A stretch of 63,628 nucleotides of DNA from Pezizomycotina sp. ARF18 (Eukaryota > Ascomycota). The position numbers and the translations under genes were made by a program. Positions 24,671 to 38,170 of this stretch are shown piece by piece. The notes under the pieces were generated by a model. It made no database searches and was not told where the DNA came from. It saw only the letters and a program-made list of their open reading frames with translations. The stretch covers positions 1 to 63,628 of the forward strand of contig AZLU01000017.1 of the NCBI GenBank assembly GCA_002224055.1, in the 5' to 3' direction. Numbering within the stretch: position 1 is the stretch's first letter; every line of letters starts with the position of its first letter.

Positions 24671-25162
24671 AATAATTCGTTACTTTTCTTCTTGAATTTC
24701 TTTTCTTTTTTTCTTTCTTCCTCGTCAATCTATTTGCCTATTCCTTTTTCTCTTCTTTCTTTTTTCCCTTTCCTCAGACACTCTACCGGTACGCCTACCA
24801 CACACTAATGTAATCTACTCTCCGATCTTTCCTTTCCTTTCCTTTTTTTTTTTTTCTTTTCCCACCCAAAACTGTCGCAACACACCCTTTTTTTTTATTA
24901 TTATTTACATCTGTTCCATCTTTTTCCTTCTCGAAATCCATCTCTTCTTTCTAACATATTTGTTATCATCGTCTTCTGTTTACGTTTTCCTTTTAGAGGT
25001 TTCCGCCATCATTTCACCATCGAAACGCAATCGACAGAATAAGAATCAAAGCACGCAAGGATTGTTATTTCAACAAACGTAACGTCTTTTTTCTCGTTCG
25101 ACACTTTTTTCTTGAGAGTTCAGTCTTCTTTTTAGGTATTTGGAGGTAGAATCGTCGCGATC

Positions 25163-27947
25163 ATGGCGGCGATGGGGGCTCTAACGTCGGATATGGTGAA
25201 TTATCTTATTTGGAGGTATGATCAGTGGAACCCTCCTCCCTTTACGATCCTGCTGTATTCGCTTGGAAGACCACAAGAAAAAGGAGGGAGAAAGGGAATA
25301 TTTCTTTCTTGTTCAATTTTTCCCGAGCCTCTATGTCAAATTTCATGAGCATACCTTGGAATTCTTGAGAGGGATTTTTTTAAAGCCATGTTATTCAGCG
25401 TGGAACGTATTCCTTGATACTTCTGCGAATAACGATCCCCCAGGGATTTTTCTCTCTTCTTGCTATATTTGTGCTCTCCTCTACTAACACTTTGTGTGCG
25501 GTATCTATATAGGTATTTACAAGAATCAGGTACGGTATTTGAAGATTTGTTTTTCAGTTCATCCGCGATTTTTTTCCCCTCTCTGCACTTTGTAAGGGGA
25601 TTGAAATATCGTACAACGACAAAATGAAACGTCCGAAAGGCTCAATCTGAGTCGTTGGTTTTAATATTTTTTATTTATTTATTTAATTATTATTTATTTA
25701 TTTGTTATTTTCCCTTTAATTCAACGATAATCGCTGTTTGGCTGGATATCGTCTTGGCACTTGCACCGTTAAATTCCCTTTTTGGTTCTTCTCGACGCTG
25801 ACTAAGCACGGCCAATCGTCAAGGGTTCTCGCATGCCACATTTTCATTCCAAGATGATGCTCACGCAGAGGAGCTAGAAGGACAGTTTGGGTCCATGGTG
25901 GGAGTGGGTGGATTGATATATATTCTCCAGAAAGGGATTTTATATTTAAACCTTGAAGCGACCGAAAAGGTAAGAATTTAATAAAACGAGCTTTATATAT
26001 AGGTTTGTCCTTATTTAACTTCGAGTTATTTCTAATATTTTTCTTTTCTTTTTAATACAGCAGCTTGACGAATCAATCATTAAATATCCGTTCTACGGGG
26101 CGTCGCCTGATAAAGTGAGAGACAAGTCAGGGAAGCATAGGAAGTCACTGAGCGGAGGAGATGGGATGTGCTTATGAAATCTGCCGATGGGGTGGGAGGC
26201 CGACGATGTCCCAGCCGCTACCAACGCCGTCGCAGCCATGGCGATAGGGAATAATCCCGTTCAGCCGGTTGAGTCAGATCATCCTGCTCTTGCTCGGCAT
26301 GAACGAGAGGGTTCTGCTCAATCACAGTCCAAAAGAATACGAGACGATGTGGCTTCAACGGGAGTTGGAAAAGGCGCTTATCCTGGATCGACACCTCCAG
26401 GGAAACGGCGTAAGACTGGGGACGGCGAAACCTCGTCAGCGCCCGCTGTTAATGGGTTTTAGAGCCTGATACCCAATCAGAAGAAGTTCGGGCTACCCTC
26501 GGGGCTAGTATCGGGACTCAGGTTGACGACATAATCGAACTTAACACGACATCTGAACACATCATCGACCTTGCTGGTAAAGGCGATTCGGAAGCGAATG
26601 AATTCTCGACCGCGTGTGCGTTTAACCCCAGGGACAAAAGACTGCTTGCGAGCGCTTTCAGAAGCGGTCGGCTTTTTCAATAATGGAAGATGGCACGGTC
26701 TCCAACAACGAATTGCAACCTAGTAGAACTGCCGAGATCTTGGAGATTGTTTGGAGCCCTTCTGGCAAAACGTTTGCCGCCGGTATGAGCAGTGGCGAAA
26801 TCAATGTGTACGACGACGAGGGGAGTTTGAGGTGCCGATTCGCAGAACAGCGAGCTCCTATATTGACGTTGAAATACCACCGCAGCAAGAATTTGCTGTT
26901 AAGCGTGGACGCCGAGGGCAATGCTGTCATATGGAATGTTAAGGACCATAGCTACGTTTATCACTGGAAACTCAACAAGATACCAGAGATTCTAGACGCC
27001 GACTGGGTGGAGGAAGAGAATTTTGTGGTTGCTGGAAAAAATGGCACCGTTCAAAAGTACGGATTCCCCACAACGGAGCTAAAATTGAAATTCGAAGGTC
27101 ACGACCCCACCGCCGACGTAGCTACTATCAAATGGGGCGAAATAGACAATTTATTCGCTACAGGGTCCGACGATAAGAAATTTATAGTAAGTCAGCCTTT
27201 CCTCTAAGATGATTGCGTGCTGTATATTTTTTCTCCTCCTTAAACCGTTTTTCCGGCTATTTCTCCCCTTTGGCTATTTCTTCCATCGCTTATACCACAC
27301 GTGAAATCTTACTAATTTCCGTAATCTCGGCAACAGCTTTGGGATACAAATAAATCCTCACCTAGCGCCGTATTATCAGGCCACAGCGCTTCTGTGAATC
27401 GTTTACAATGGTGTCAGCCAACAGAGCAGAATGGAAATCGGCATCTCCTGGCGTCTGCATCGGAAGATTGCAATATTCGTGTATGGATGTTACATCTCGG
27501 ACTTGCTTGCATGTTCTCGAACTCGGGGAAGCTCCAGTACACGGCTATCATTCTCCCCGAATGGCAAGTACATTGCTGGAGGAACAGACAACGCCACGGC
27601 TCTTATATACGAGGTCAACTCAGGACACTTGGTTTGCGCTTATAACGGACAGAAAATAAACCACAGGAAAATGGTGTCAAAGAAAACGGGGACATAACGA
27701 GCCAGCTTATCGATGGTATTACTTGGGATTGCAACAGCGAGAGATTTGCATTTGCAGTACACGGCATCAGGTGGGCTATTTTCAATTTCTTATAGTCTTT
27801 GCCATTTTTCTTCTTTTTTTTTTCTTTTTTTTTTGTGGGAAAACAAAAACCTAACCGGAATATCTTTTCTTTGCCATCTAGTGTATTGTGATAAACTGGA
27901 AGAAGCTGCTAGATTCGGCTCTGAACGTCCCTCAAAACACCCTTTAA
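25163..27947 (+). CDS. TBL1/Sif2-type LisH-WD40 corepressor subunit, with a 17-nt microexon
   Basis: Family role (known): TBL1/TBLR1 and yeast Sif2 are LisH plus WD40 scaffolds of histone deacetylase corepressors (SMRT/N-CoR; Set3 complex). Seen: ATG at 25163 (MAAMGALTSDMVNYLIWR), a first exon to 25215, a 17-nt exon at 25513-25529 giving YLQES, and a third exon at 25824-25969 starting GFSHATFSFQDDAHAEE. Together they form a LisH motif and join in phase. The two introns around the microexon are 297 and 294 nt, long for this window. A low-complexity linker with the basic patch GKRRKTGDG follows, then WD40 repeats: ILEIVWSPSGKTFAAGMSSG, PILTLKYHRSKNLLLSVDAE, LDADWVEEENFVVAGKNGT, ATIKWGEIDNLFATGSDDK, an intron at about 27187-27336, HLLASASEDCNIRVW, SPNGKYIAGGTDNATALIYE, and ITWDCNSERFAFAVH. 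The end is the stop at 27945-27947 after VINWKKLLDSALNVPQNTL. Single-base breaks lie near 26175, 26460, 26660 and 27480. Confidence 0.85.
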
Positions 27948-29812
27948 AATGAGGCGCCACGAATAATACCGCATCCTAACCATAGTCCCACATTTCAATA
28001 TAAATATATCCTACTTTACTGTTTAGAGAAGTCACAGCTGGTTATCGGTCGCATCAATATATATCCTCAATCTCACTGCGCTCTGCCTCCCGGTCGACTC
28101 GAACAGTACGTCGCGAATACCTCAGATTACAGTAAGCATTTCATGCATTTCGCGCCCACGAGAAAAACTGCGCCATTATCAATCGGAAACATCATTTTAC
28201 AGGACTTGTCGTTTTCTCTACTCTACTATGAGCATAGCAAACCACCCCCTGCTCCTTTAAGAGCTCTTCACTCGCGAACATGTTGACTCCTGTTTCCACC
28301 GAGTCCCACACTCTACCAAAAGTTTAGAATTTACTGTATATGTCATTTCCTACTGAATCGTTATCAGAATATCTCGTTAGTTTCGTCCTCTCCACTGAAG
28401 TACGAGTATAGAAGCGTTGCCGGTTTCTATGTTAGAAATATACATACCATATACCATACCTTTGCTATCCACCTATGCTGTTTCGCTTATAATTTGCTTT
28501 ATATTATTCTTGTCTTCCTCCCTTTTCTTTTTTGCACTTCTTTCTGTTACGGAATTTGGCGAATTTGAAATTCGATTTCTGGAGATTTCCTTTGTGTGGT
28601 GTTCACGGATTCTTGGATTCTTGGTCCCTTTATCTCGTCCATTTTTTTTAAACAACATCAATGTTTATTATTATACGGCATTGTCTTTCCCGTTCTTCTC
28701 CTGTATATAATTTACATACTCATTTTTGTTTGCTTCTTTTCTATACCTGCAACTACCTTTCCAAGTCAACAGCCATGGTCCATTTCTATGATATATACAC
28801 ATATCTATATCTTAAGGCTCTTTCGATACCGCATGCTTCACCCTAGACCTTTCCTTTTCTGATATCAGCAGCGTGCTATATATATCATGGCTCTTTATGT
28901 ACACTGGATACGTGTGCCACTCGTACCTCCCTTACTAGTGCCTTTACTTATATGGGACATCCTGTTATTTATGTGACTGTATCATACCCCCCTTTTTTTC
29001 ACATTTATCTTTCTGTTCACGAGAAGGAAAGGAACAAGAGTACGTACACAACACTTGTATTCATAGAAGGAAATAATACTTAAACATTATATATATCGTA
29101 TAAATTTTTCGAGTATTTTACACACAAGACGCAGAGCATACCACTTCCACAGGTATCGTCGCAATTCCATGCCCTGTAAGTGACAGCTCGCATCAATTCG
29201 GTACAGGAGCTTGAGGGACATGTATGCTTTCCCGTTCCGCCTTGGTTGTCAACTTGACAGGATTTGTTGCAATTTCGAGAGCTCTCAGAAGTATTCAAAA
29301 CTCCATGTCGGACTCGCTGATCGATGCCACAACATAGGTATAGCTCGAGCAGCATTATGCTTTTGTAAGGGTAGTGAGGTAAACGTTAAACGTTTCCCGT
29401 GATAAAATTCCAAATATATATAATGTTCCAAGCCAGAAATGTTAAGAAACGAGCTAAATAGCGAAGCAATAATAATAATAATAAATAGTGGAACCTGATG
29501 TCACGGGGCGATAAGACAAGCATCCTTCTTTCTTTTTTCTCCCTTAACGATAATTCGCAAGACCGGGGTACATACAACGACGATGACTTAAAAATAAAGA
29601 ACTTACATTTACCGGCTGTTCCATTTTACCATTCCATGTTGCCCCATCCAGGCTCTTCCACATGCTCTCCCGTCCAATATTTATATTTTCATCCCTCCTT
29701 TTTGCGTCCAAGTTCCGCCTTGTTCCTGTTCTCTTTTCTTTCTCTCGTTTCTTTCCTTTTTCTTGCTTATTTTCTCCGTAATGCTAACTAGCCAAGGGAA
29801 GGGATCGTCTTG
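27948..29812. other. Intergenic downstream of the WD40 gene
   Basis: No supported gene. AT-rich with scattered TATATA and CT-rich blocks. The open frames on both strands are short and low-complexity. Confidence 0.4.
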
Positions 29813-30223
29813 TCAATGCAAGCCCTTTGAAGCTAGAGCCTCCGATACGGCTAGTAGGATAGAGAGTATCAAAAAACGGGAGACTTCTTTATAAGAATCG
29901 TATGGATACTTTGCGAGGTGCTGTAGTAGTTTGATCGAATACGGTCTATTATCGAGCTCGGGGGGGGGAGCTTTCCTGCTTCGGAAAAAATCGTTAGATA
30001 ATCTTTGACACGGCCGAAGGCGTCGCTTGTTCCTCGAGCGATTTAAAGCCTTCCTATAGGCTCGTAGCCGTGCTTTCTTCGTTGGCATTACGAGCAGAAA
30101 GAACAGGACGATGTAGAGGAAGATGAAGAAGGGTATATACGACCCGAGGCTAGGTTGACGCGACACATTACGATAATCAAGAGAGGAGCAAAACTTGCAA
30201 ATGTCTACACTGAGAAATAGCAA
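29813..30223 (-). CDS. Hypothetical small basic membrane protein
   Basis: An uninterrupted 136-codon frame, notable in a region where real genes are often broken. Residues about 28-46 (GSYIPFFIFLYIVLFFLLVM) could form one membrane segment. A very basic stretch (KARLRAYRKALNRSRNKRR) follows and then a C-terminal hydrophobic helix (FLILSILLAVSEALASK). I recognise no family. It has no clear neighbour in the same orientation, and the frame could be open by chance. Translation might start at an internal Met just after the hydrophobic segment. Confidence 0.28.
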   Translation of the reverse strand: MLFLSVDICKFCSSLDYRNVSRQPSLGSYIPFFIFLYIVLFFLLVMPTKKARLRAYRKALNRSRNKRRLRPCQRLSNDFFRSRKAPPPELDNRPYSIKLLQHLAKYPYDSYKEVSRFLILSILLAVSEALASKGLH

Positions 30224-30361
30224 TAGGCAGGAAAAATTATCGTACCCTGAAATTATTTACGATTGGGTAATGAACGTCGGGATTGTACAAACGATGAAAA
30301 GGGGTTTTTTTTCTAGAATTGGAATGGGTCGTCGCGGTATCATATTATTGATTGATGCGTC

Positions 30362-30365
<4 letters not shown>

Positions 30366-30394
<29 letters not shown>
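30366..30394. repeat. Poly-T run of 29
   Basis: Uninterrupted T run in the spacer upstream of homocitrate synthase. Confidence 0.9.
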
Positions 30395-30396
<2 letters not shown>

Positions 30397-30788
30397 GATG
30401 GGTCGACCGAAGTAAAGTATATGATAGTAATATAATTTTGTTCTAGAGTGCGAAGTTAGTTATTTGTAAATAGGAAGCTTCTGGCGATAAACATTTTCGA
30501 AGTTTATAGTTGTTGGAGATCGTCTCCCACGTCGGTGGGTAGGTCTAAGTAGCTTTCTTTTATTTTAGGCGGGTATTTCAATAAGCTATTCGACCCTAAG
30601 CTAAATCGGGCAAGATTTGTTCTTGTATTTATTCCCTCGGAACTTGCAGAAAAATTGGGAGATTTAAGGGCTTTTTCGCCTTTAACTATTATTGTTTATC
30701 ATGCACAGTACGAGCAGCTGTTAAATGTATTTTTTTTTTTTCTCCTTCTCTTCTCTTGCGTGAAACTTCTAAAATTTTATTGTAAGAG

Positions 30789-30886
30789 GAAAAAAAAAAA
30801 AAAAATAAAAATAAAAATAAAAATAAAAAAATAAAAAAATTTTTTTTTTTTTTTTAGTCTTCCCTTTTGGCTGTCACATTCATCAT

Positions 30887-30918
<32 letters not shown>
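30789..30918. repeat. Alternating poly-A/poly-T blocks, fold-back capable
   Basis: The order is A-rich (A run plus AAAAAT units), T run, a 30-base unique spacer, a second T run, then an A run. Adjacent A and T blocks can pair into hairpins. Confidence 0.8.
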
Positions 30919-30919
<1 letters not shown>

Positions 30920-31306
30920 CAGAAAAAAAATTTCTCTCATCTTTGCTCCTCTTTGCCTGTCTCCACATTCGTTCTTACTTACTTTATGAATCATACTTGA
31001 CTGGGCTCTCTCTCTTCTTTAAATACTCCTGGCGGTTCGGTTCATCTTTTCTTTTCTTAGAATACTTCATCATTCAAATCAATTCTTCAATCCATCCTTC
31101 GAAAAAGGAAATTGTGTGTTCCAAACTTCGATTGGACAAAGAAACTCTCTCTATATCGCTTCTAAATAGCTAAGAACAAGCTACCGAGCTTAATTGAGCT
31201 TAAACACAGAACCAATCGAAGCTTAGAAGACTTATAGATTACTCCCCCCTTCCGAATCACCGCTGCTCTAAAGCATCCTCTTTTTTCACATCATACATCT
31301 ATCACA

Positions 31307-33388
<2,082 letters not shown>

Positions 33389-34625
33389 CATATTGATAAA
33401 AATGTATATTTACACGGCGTCTTATCACGGATGAGGAGTCGTTGGGAAACTAAAAGCGAAGAGATACCAACAGCGGACAATGGTATGTCTAAACATACTG
33501 GGAATAGTATTGTAGGTGTACTGGTAGTTGTCTGCTCGACATCTCGTAGATTGTTTGGTATCTTTCTGTTTAGATTATTATTACTCCTTCCGAGGAAGAG
33601 GAAGCGGGAAAAAGGAAAAGTACGATCAATGAAATAAGACAATTGGACAAAATGATATTTGCTCGGTGTAGCTTATAGCTCTTGGGAGCTCTCGTCATGT
33701 TCAGATTCCCAGTGAATGAACTAGCAATATATACGAGCCTCTTCTGCTGAGGAGCAGAGATGATTTAACAAAATGTTGGATATGTTGCTGATATATTATT
33801 CATAATAGTCATTGACATTATATTATTGAATATAAACTATATCAGGTATCTAACAGTACAGTAATAAGTAAGGACCCTCCTGTAAAACTCCTAAAATGAA
33901 ATCCCGAAAATCCGCTCGCTTGCTGTGAAAACTCGAAAGGAAATAGAGAAAAAGAAGAGAAAAGAAAAGTTGGACTGTTTTAGATGACTGTGAGCGACTT
34001 GTGGCAGACACAGAGTTCGATATAATTATAGAAACATCGAAATGGCGTTTCTTGGTACGCAATGTGTTTTTACTTTTTCTTTTTAGTTCAGAATCCAGAA
34101 GATATCTCATAGGCTACCAAATGCGAATTTTTTTGTTTGCAAATGGGCGCTCGACGAGCTGGGTTTATATAATTCGAGCTTGAAAGCTCTTTATCATCAT
34201 TATAGTAGGTAAGAGGAGAATAACTTTTTCAAATATGTGATAGCACTGGAAAAGGGGAGATTCTTACCATCAGAATGAGATATATAATGGTTCGCGCAGG
34301 TTCAGAAAAGCTACCGCAAACTGTAAGGGGAAACATCCGGAAGGGGAAAATCTAGAGCAGGTTAGTAGCCGCTCTCAACAAGCTAATTAGGCTATTGAAT
34401 AGAACATAAATTTAAAATGATATTTTTTGGAATATCCAAAACAGTTCAGATGGTCAGAGGTATTATCTTCAATAATGAATTGCAGACAATGTAGGTAAGT
34501 ATTCAAAATTAGACGAATCATCATGTTGTATGGAAATTCCCCTTCGGATAAGAAAAACAAATAGAACCAGTAGAGAAAAACTTGCTTGTAGAGTGTTACC
34601 TTACCACTATCATAGGAAAGAAAAC
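33389..34625. other. Convergent 3' region homocitrate synthase/HIT zinc finger
   Basis: No supported gene in this tail-to-tail spacer. AT-rich, with short open frames on both strands and no recognised domain. Confidence 0.45.
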
Positions 34626-35402
34626 TTAAGTTTGCTCCTTCTCCCTTCGTACATTTTTCAGCAGGTTGATCGTCTCTGCGCAAACTCCTCCACCTCCGCG
34701 TTCTCGTTCACGCCACCGTCCGAAGGTTGCTGAGCATCTTGAGCCCTCTACCCGCGCCACGTTCGGGAGTCCATTTCTGCGGTAACCGCCGCGGTGTTTC
34801 CCGCCCCTGCCCTATTCGAACCCTGAACGAGAACGAACCTCCTTGTGCTGCTGCATCATGAGCTTCCTGTTCTGCTCGTCGAAGTGGACTTCAAGGTGGA
34901 TTTATGGATCGCGAGGAGGTTATCCTCAGCGGTCCGGCTTTCGAGATGGCGGAGATGAACGGTTCGGAGTCGAGGAGGAGGGAGTAGTCCGGTATGAAGG
35001 GTGCGTTGACGGCGGCGGTGGATGTGGTTGTAGAGGAGGCTTCTTCAGAAGCATTGGCGCCTTGTGCCTGTTGCGTTTCCGATTGCTGCTCTTCTCCGGC
35101 TGCAGTGGTTTCCGCTCCGGCGGTGGCAGTTACTGTCAGCAGTGCCGCCGCCGGCGTTAGAGCGAGTTCTTCCTCCTCCGCCGCTTCTTCTGCGGCTTTT
35201 GCTAGCGCTTCTTCGTGCTCCGTTTTGTGAGGCTTATAACAGACCAGGGAGCAGCTAAACGAAAGGGTTGAAGTCATTAGTTTCTTGAAATTTATGTGCG
35301 GAGAAAGCGAGACGAGACTTACTAGGGAAGCGAACATATCGGGCACTTGTATTTCGCCTGGACCTTCTCGCAAAGCTTGCACAAGCCTGTGACTGGAGCC
35401 AT
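34626..35402 (-). CDS. HIT-type zinc-finger protein (ZNHIT3/Hit1-like)
   Basis: Family role (known): zf-HIT proteins such as Hit1/ZNHIT3 and Bcd1/ZNHIT6 help assemble box C/D snoRNPs with the R2TP/Rvb machinery. Seen: start at 35402 (MAPVTGLCKLCEKVQAKYKC, then PICSLP), a single intron of about 60 nt that splits a Tyr codon, and a second exon starting YCSLVCYKPHKTEHE. The finger has the expected C-x2-C, C-x2-C, C-x3-C and His spacing. An Ala/Glu-rich linker rich in EEA follows, then PFIPDYSLLLDSEPFISAIS, a region with frame breaks, and a C-terminal block VEGLKMLSNLRTVA-like plus NENAEVEEFAQ with INLLKNV, typical of the helical tail of ZNHIT3 proteins. The stop at 34626-34628 is in the last frame. 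ZNHIT3 is favoured over Bcd1 because the protein is short and the finger is at the extreme N-terminus. Confidence 0.78.
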
Positions 35403-36575
35403 TATTGCGACCTTTCCCCTTCTTCAGGCGCTCAGATTAGGCCTATCGTGTCTTTACGGTTGATGGGGAGAAGAGAGATGGGGAGGCGGAAAAGAAGAAT
35501 AAGGATTGAAAAGTTTACTTGATCGCCAGATGATCGAGGACTTTGAGAATAGGGAGACGGCCGGGATTTGAATGTCAATGCTATGCCGTGTATTCCTTTC
35601 CGTGTCACCGTTCCATAAAATGCGTTATCCGAATGAAGGGTTCTTGACGCCTTCGTGGAGTATATTAAGAAAGTTGCGTTGTGAAAATTGTGACTTTGGA
35701 AAAAGGGAAAGAGAAGAGAAAGGAAAGAATTTTAACCGCGTTTGTAAAGTTTTTATACGGAAAAAATTTTCCCTGTTAGTGCGTGCATGGGGGGGTATTC
35801 AGCTCCAACAAAAAAAAAAAAAAAAAAAGCCTAATTAATAGGTTGGGTTAAATGAGAAATTGAGCGGTTATCTGACAAAGTAAAGGTGGATGGTTTTTCC
35901 ACGTTTGGATTTCTTGCTAAGATCTTAACATCGTAACCGAAAATATTGAGCAATATACAAATGGACGACTGCTACCGGGTCGGATATAGGTTTTATAAAG
36001 ATTAGCTATCCCTATAGGACTAACTCAAGATCAAAATTCTGTGCCCTAGGGCAGCCAAGTAAACTTCTTCGTGGCCCTTGAATTTCCTCCCGTGCTCCGT
36101 CTGCACAAAATATAATAGCCCAGGAAGAGCAGCTTGCCATCTTTGAATCCTTCTTCATCATCTCTGCGTCCACTCTCGATCTCAATCTCATCTCTAGACC
36201 AATACCCCGCAAATACACTGCCCATATCAACCATTCTACCCCAACGTGGAGAGTCGTAGTCCCTTATCGAAGATATACTATACAATATAAATTATAATCA
36301 ACCTCTTAAATATCTAAAAGCGGCTCGGAATACCGTTCGATTGTCATTTAATATCCTCTCGAGAAGACACGTGAAAACAAACGCGGGTGATTGCAGGACG
36401 TGAGCGGCGGGAAATTGTTAGCTACGGGGTATTTTAAGCGCACGCGGACTATTTCTGCGTCTGATTGATCCGCGGTTAATTCAGACGCAGCGTTTAGGAC
36501 GGTGGGTAGCTCGAACGGGCGACGGTTCTACGACGTGGGTTAGGAGCCCTGTGCTTTCGTATCTTTTCGAATTCG
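35403..36575. other. Spacer upstream of the HIT zinc-finger gene
   Basis: No gene I can support. Two overlapping minus-strand frames near 36012-36285 show no family features. An 18-A run lies near 35811-35828. The part next to 35403 should carry the HIT-gene promoter. Confidence 0.4.
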
Positions 36576-38170
36576 TCAGGGAGTCGTAATAGACTCCGCA
36601 ACATCTAATCTCACCCCAAGACCCCGTAAGATTAGCTGTTCTTCCAGTACGTATATGCGCAGAGTGTTTTTTTTTTTTTTTTTTTGATATGTATCAATAG
36701 AGGAATTGCCCATCTTGATTTGGTCGTCATCATCAGGTTTATTATTTGTAAGCACAAGCCCCTTCATATTAATATTGCTCGCCCTCGTTTTTAGCCCGCC
36801 CCATATATCCGCCTCGACGCCGTACATGTCAAGCATCAACGCACTATTCTCCACCTTCTCGGGGCCAGTTTCTTCAAAGTAGCACGACGTGCATATCACC
36901 ACTACCTGGACGTGCTGGGCTAACCCCAGGTCGACCATCGCCTTAAACCTACGAGCTGCATGCTGGCGGCTTTTATTCAGGATTAAAGTACTAAACGACC
37001 CTGCTTTTATGGTTCGTGATACATCTTCGGGCGAATTTACTGCAGAGGCGGAGATTTAGGCACCATGAGTAGGTCCGTTACGGATTGGAAAACTATGTAA
37101 CCATACCACCCGTTAACCATTGAAGATGGTAGTGATCTGATCACTGTAGACAACTTTTTTTTTTTTTTTTTAATGCACAGAATTTATGTATATACCTACC
37201 ATGAGGAGTATCTCGGCAGGTAAGAACAACATGTTGATGAGCAAAGGATTTTTTTTTCGTTGTAGGGTGAGATGGCAAACTTGGGGATGTTACTCAATTG
37301 TGGTAGAAGAATGAGAAGGGTAACCTCTATCCATTATCAGGTGGGTCACTACTTTATATGAAGGTTTTCGGTCAAGCATAAAGTTGGAAAGGTTAAAGTG
37401 TTTCTACGGATAGAGAGATAACAAGTTACAATCAATAATTCTGCCACTCCAACCCATAAAAACTTCTAGAAGTCACGTCAAATAGAGAGATATCATTCTA
37501 CTTTACTAGTTCTCAGGAAACATTCGCAAAAAACCATTCTATTTTGTTTTTCTAGTCGTACAAGGCAGTTATATACAAGCTCGATAAGATATTTTTAACA
37601 GAAAAAAATAGTATCGGCAATAACTAGCCGGTCAGCTTAGTCACTGTAGTACGCCTCCGTACTCGTGACCATGGCAGTAACGGCATCCGCCTCGGGAGAG
37701 CTGGCCCGTATATTTCCGCAACTTTCTCGGGCAGAGACATGAGCGTTGTGCGGGAGACTTAATGTTGGCCTCGCTATTCTGAGTCTCCTTTCAAATTCAT
37801 AAGGAAACGTACTGTGAAGGGAGATATTCAATCTGGCGAGAGATTCAGCAAGAGACGGTAGCATTTCGTCCAGGGAATATGTTAATCCAACTTAGTTGCT
37901 CAACGGTAAAAGTAAGCTGAAACTGAGGTGCGGTAAGATAAAAGCGCGCTCGAAGCCACTCCCTTTCGTCGTACAGCCCTTTTTGAAACATACGGGTGTT
38001 CGCAAGAAAACCTAAACTATGATCGGTATCTCTTGGGGTGCATGTTGATTCTATCGACGATAATGTCCATCAGATATCCCACCGCGGTGCTAAGGACTAA
38101 GGAGAGCTCCGGAGAATAAACACGGGATTCCGCGCGAAAGAGCATAGAGGGACGTTGTGGTGATCCCCAG
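36576..38170 (-). pseudogene. Unrecognised protein-coding remnant or frame-broken gene
   Basis: Protein-like but unidentified sequence on the minus strand. The clearest part is an exon at about 36576-37039 that begins after a CTGCAG acceptor. It reads SPEDVSRTIKAGSFSTLILN, then a strand-helix-like block (LGLAQHVQVVVICTSCYFEE), then ENSALMLDMYGVEADIWGGL; it then runs through an 18-nt T tract. Further upstream, in shifted frames, come MSLPEKVAEIYGPALPRRMP (about 37680-37740), LRARFYLTAPQFQLTFTVEQ (near 37910) and VLSTAVGYLMDIIVDRINMH (near 38070). I recognise no family. Given the general loss of single bases in this window, it may be an ordinary gene with sequencing errors. In-frame stops between segments and the lack of a clear start keep it at remnant status. 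Segments may not all belong to one gene. Confidence 0.35.

Larger units (their letters stand above)
22501..25162. other. Long spacer before the TBL1-like gene
   Basis: No gene I can defend. It holds minus-strand open frames at 23312-23542 and 23589-23780 without family resemblance, an AAAAT array near 23983-24006, a C11-A12 double homopolymer, a 119-codon open frame near 24283-24642 on the minus strand, and a strongly CT-rich leader from about 24600 to 25130 preceding the LisH-WD40 gene. Confidence 0.4.
30224..31306. other. Spacer with long homopolymers upstream of homocitrate synthase
   Basis: No supported gene. It contains a 29-T run and an A/T block able to fold back on itself. The last 300 bases are the presumed promoter and leader of homocitrate synthase. 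Confidence 0.45.

Noticed and set aside
24283-24808. Overlapping open frames in the TBL1-like leader
   Set aside because: Both strands are open but the sequence is low-complexity and CT-rich, lies in the expected promoter/5' UTR, and shows no family features.
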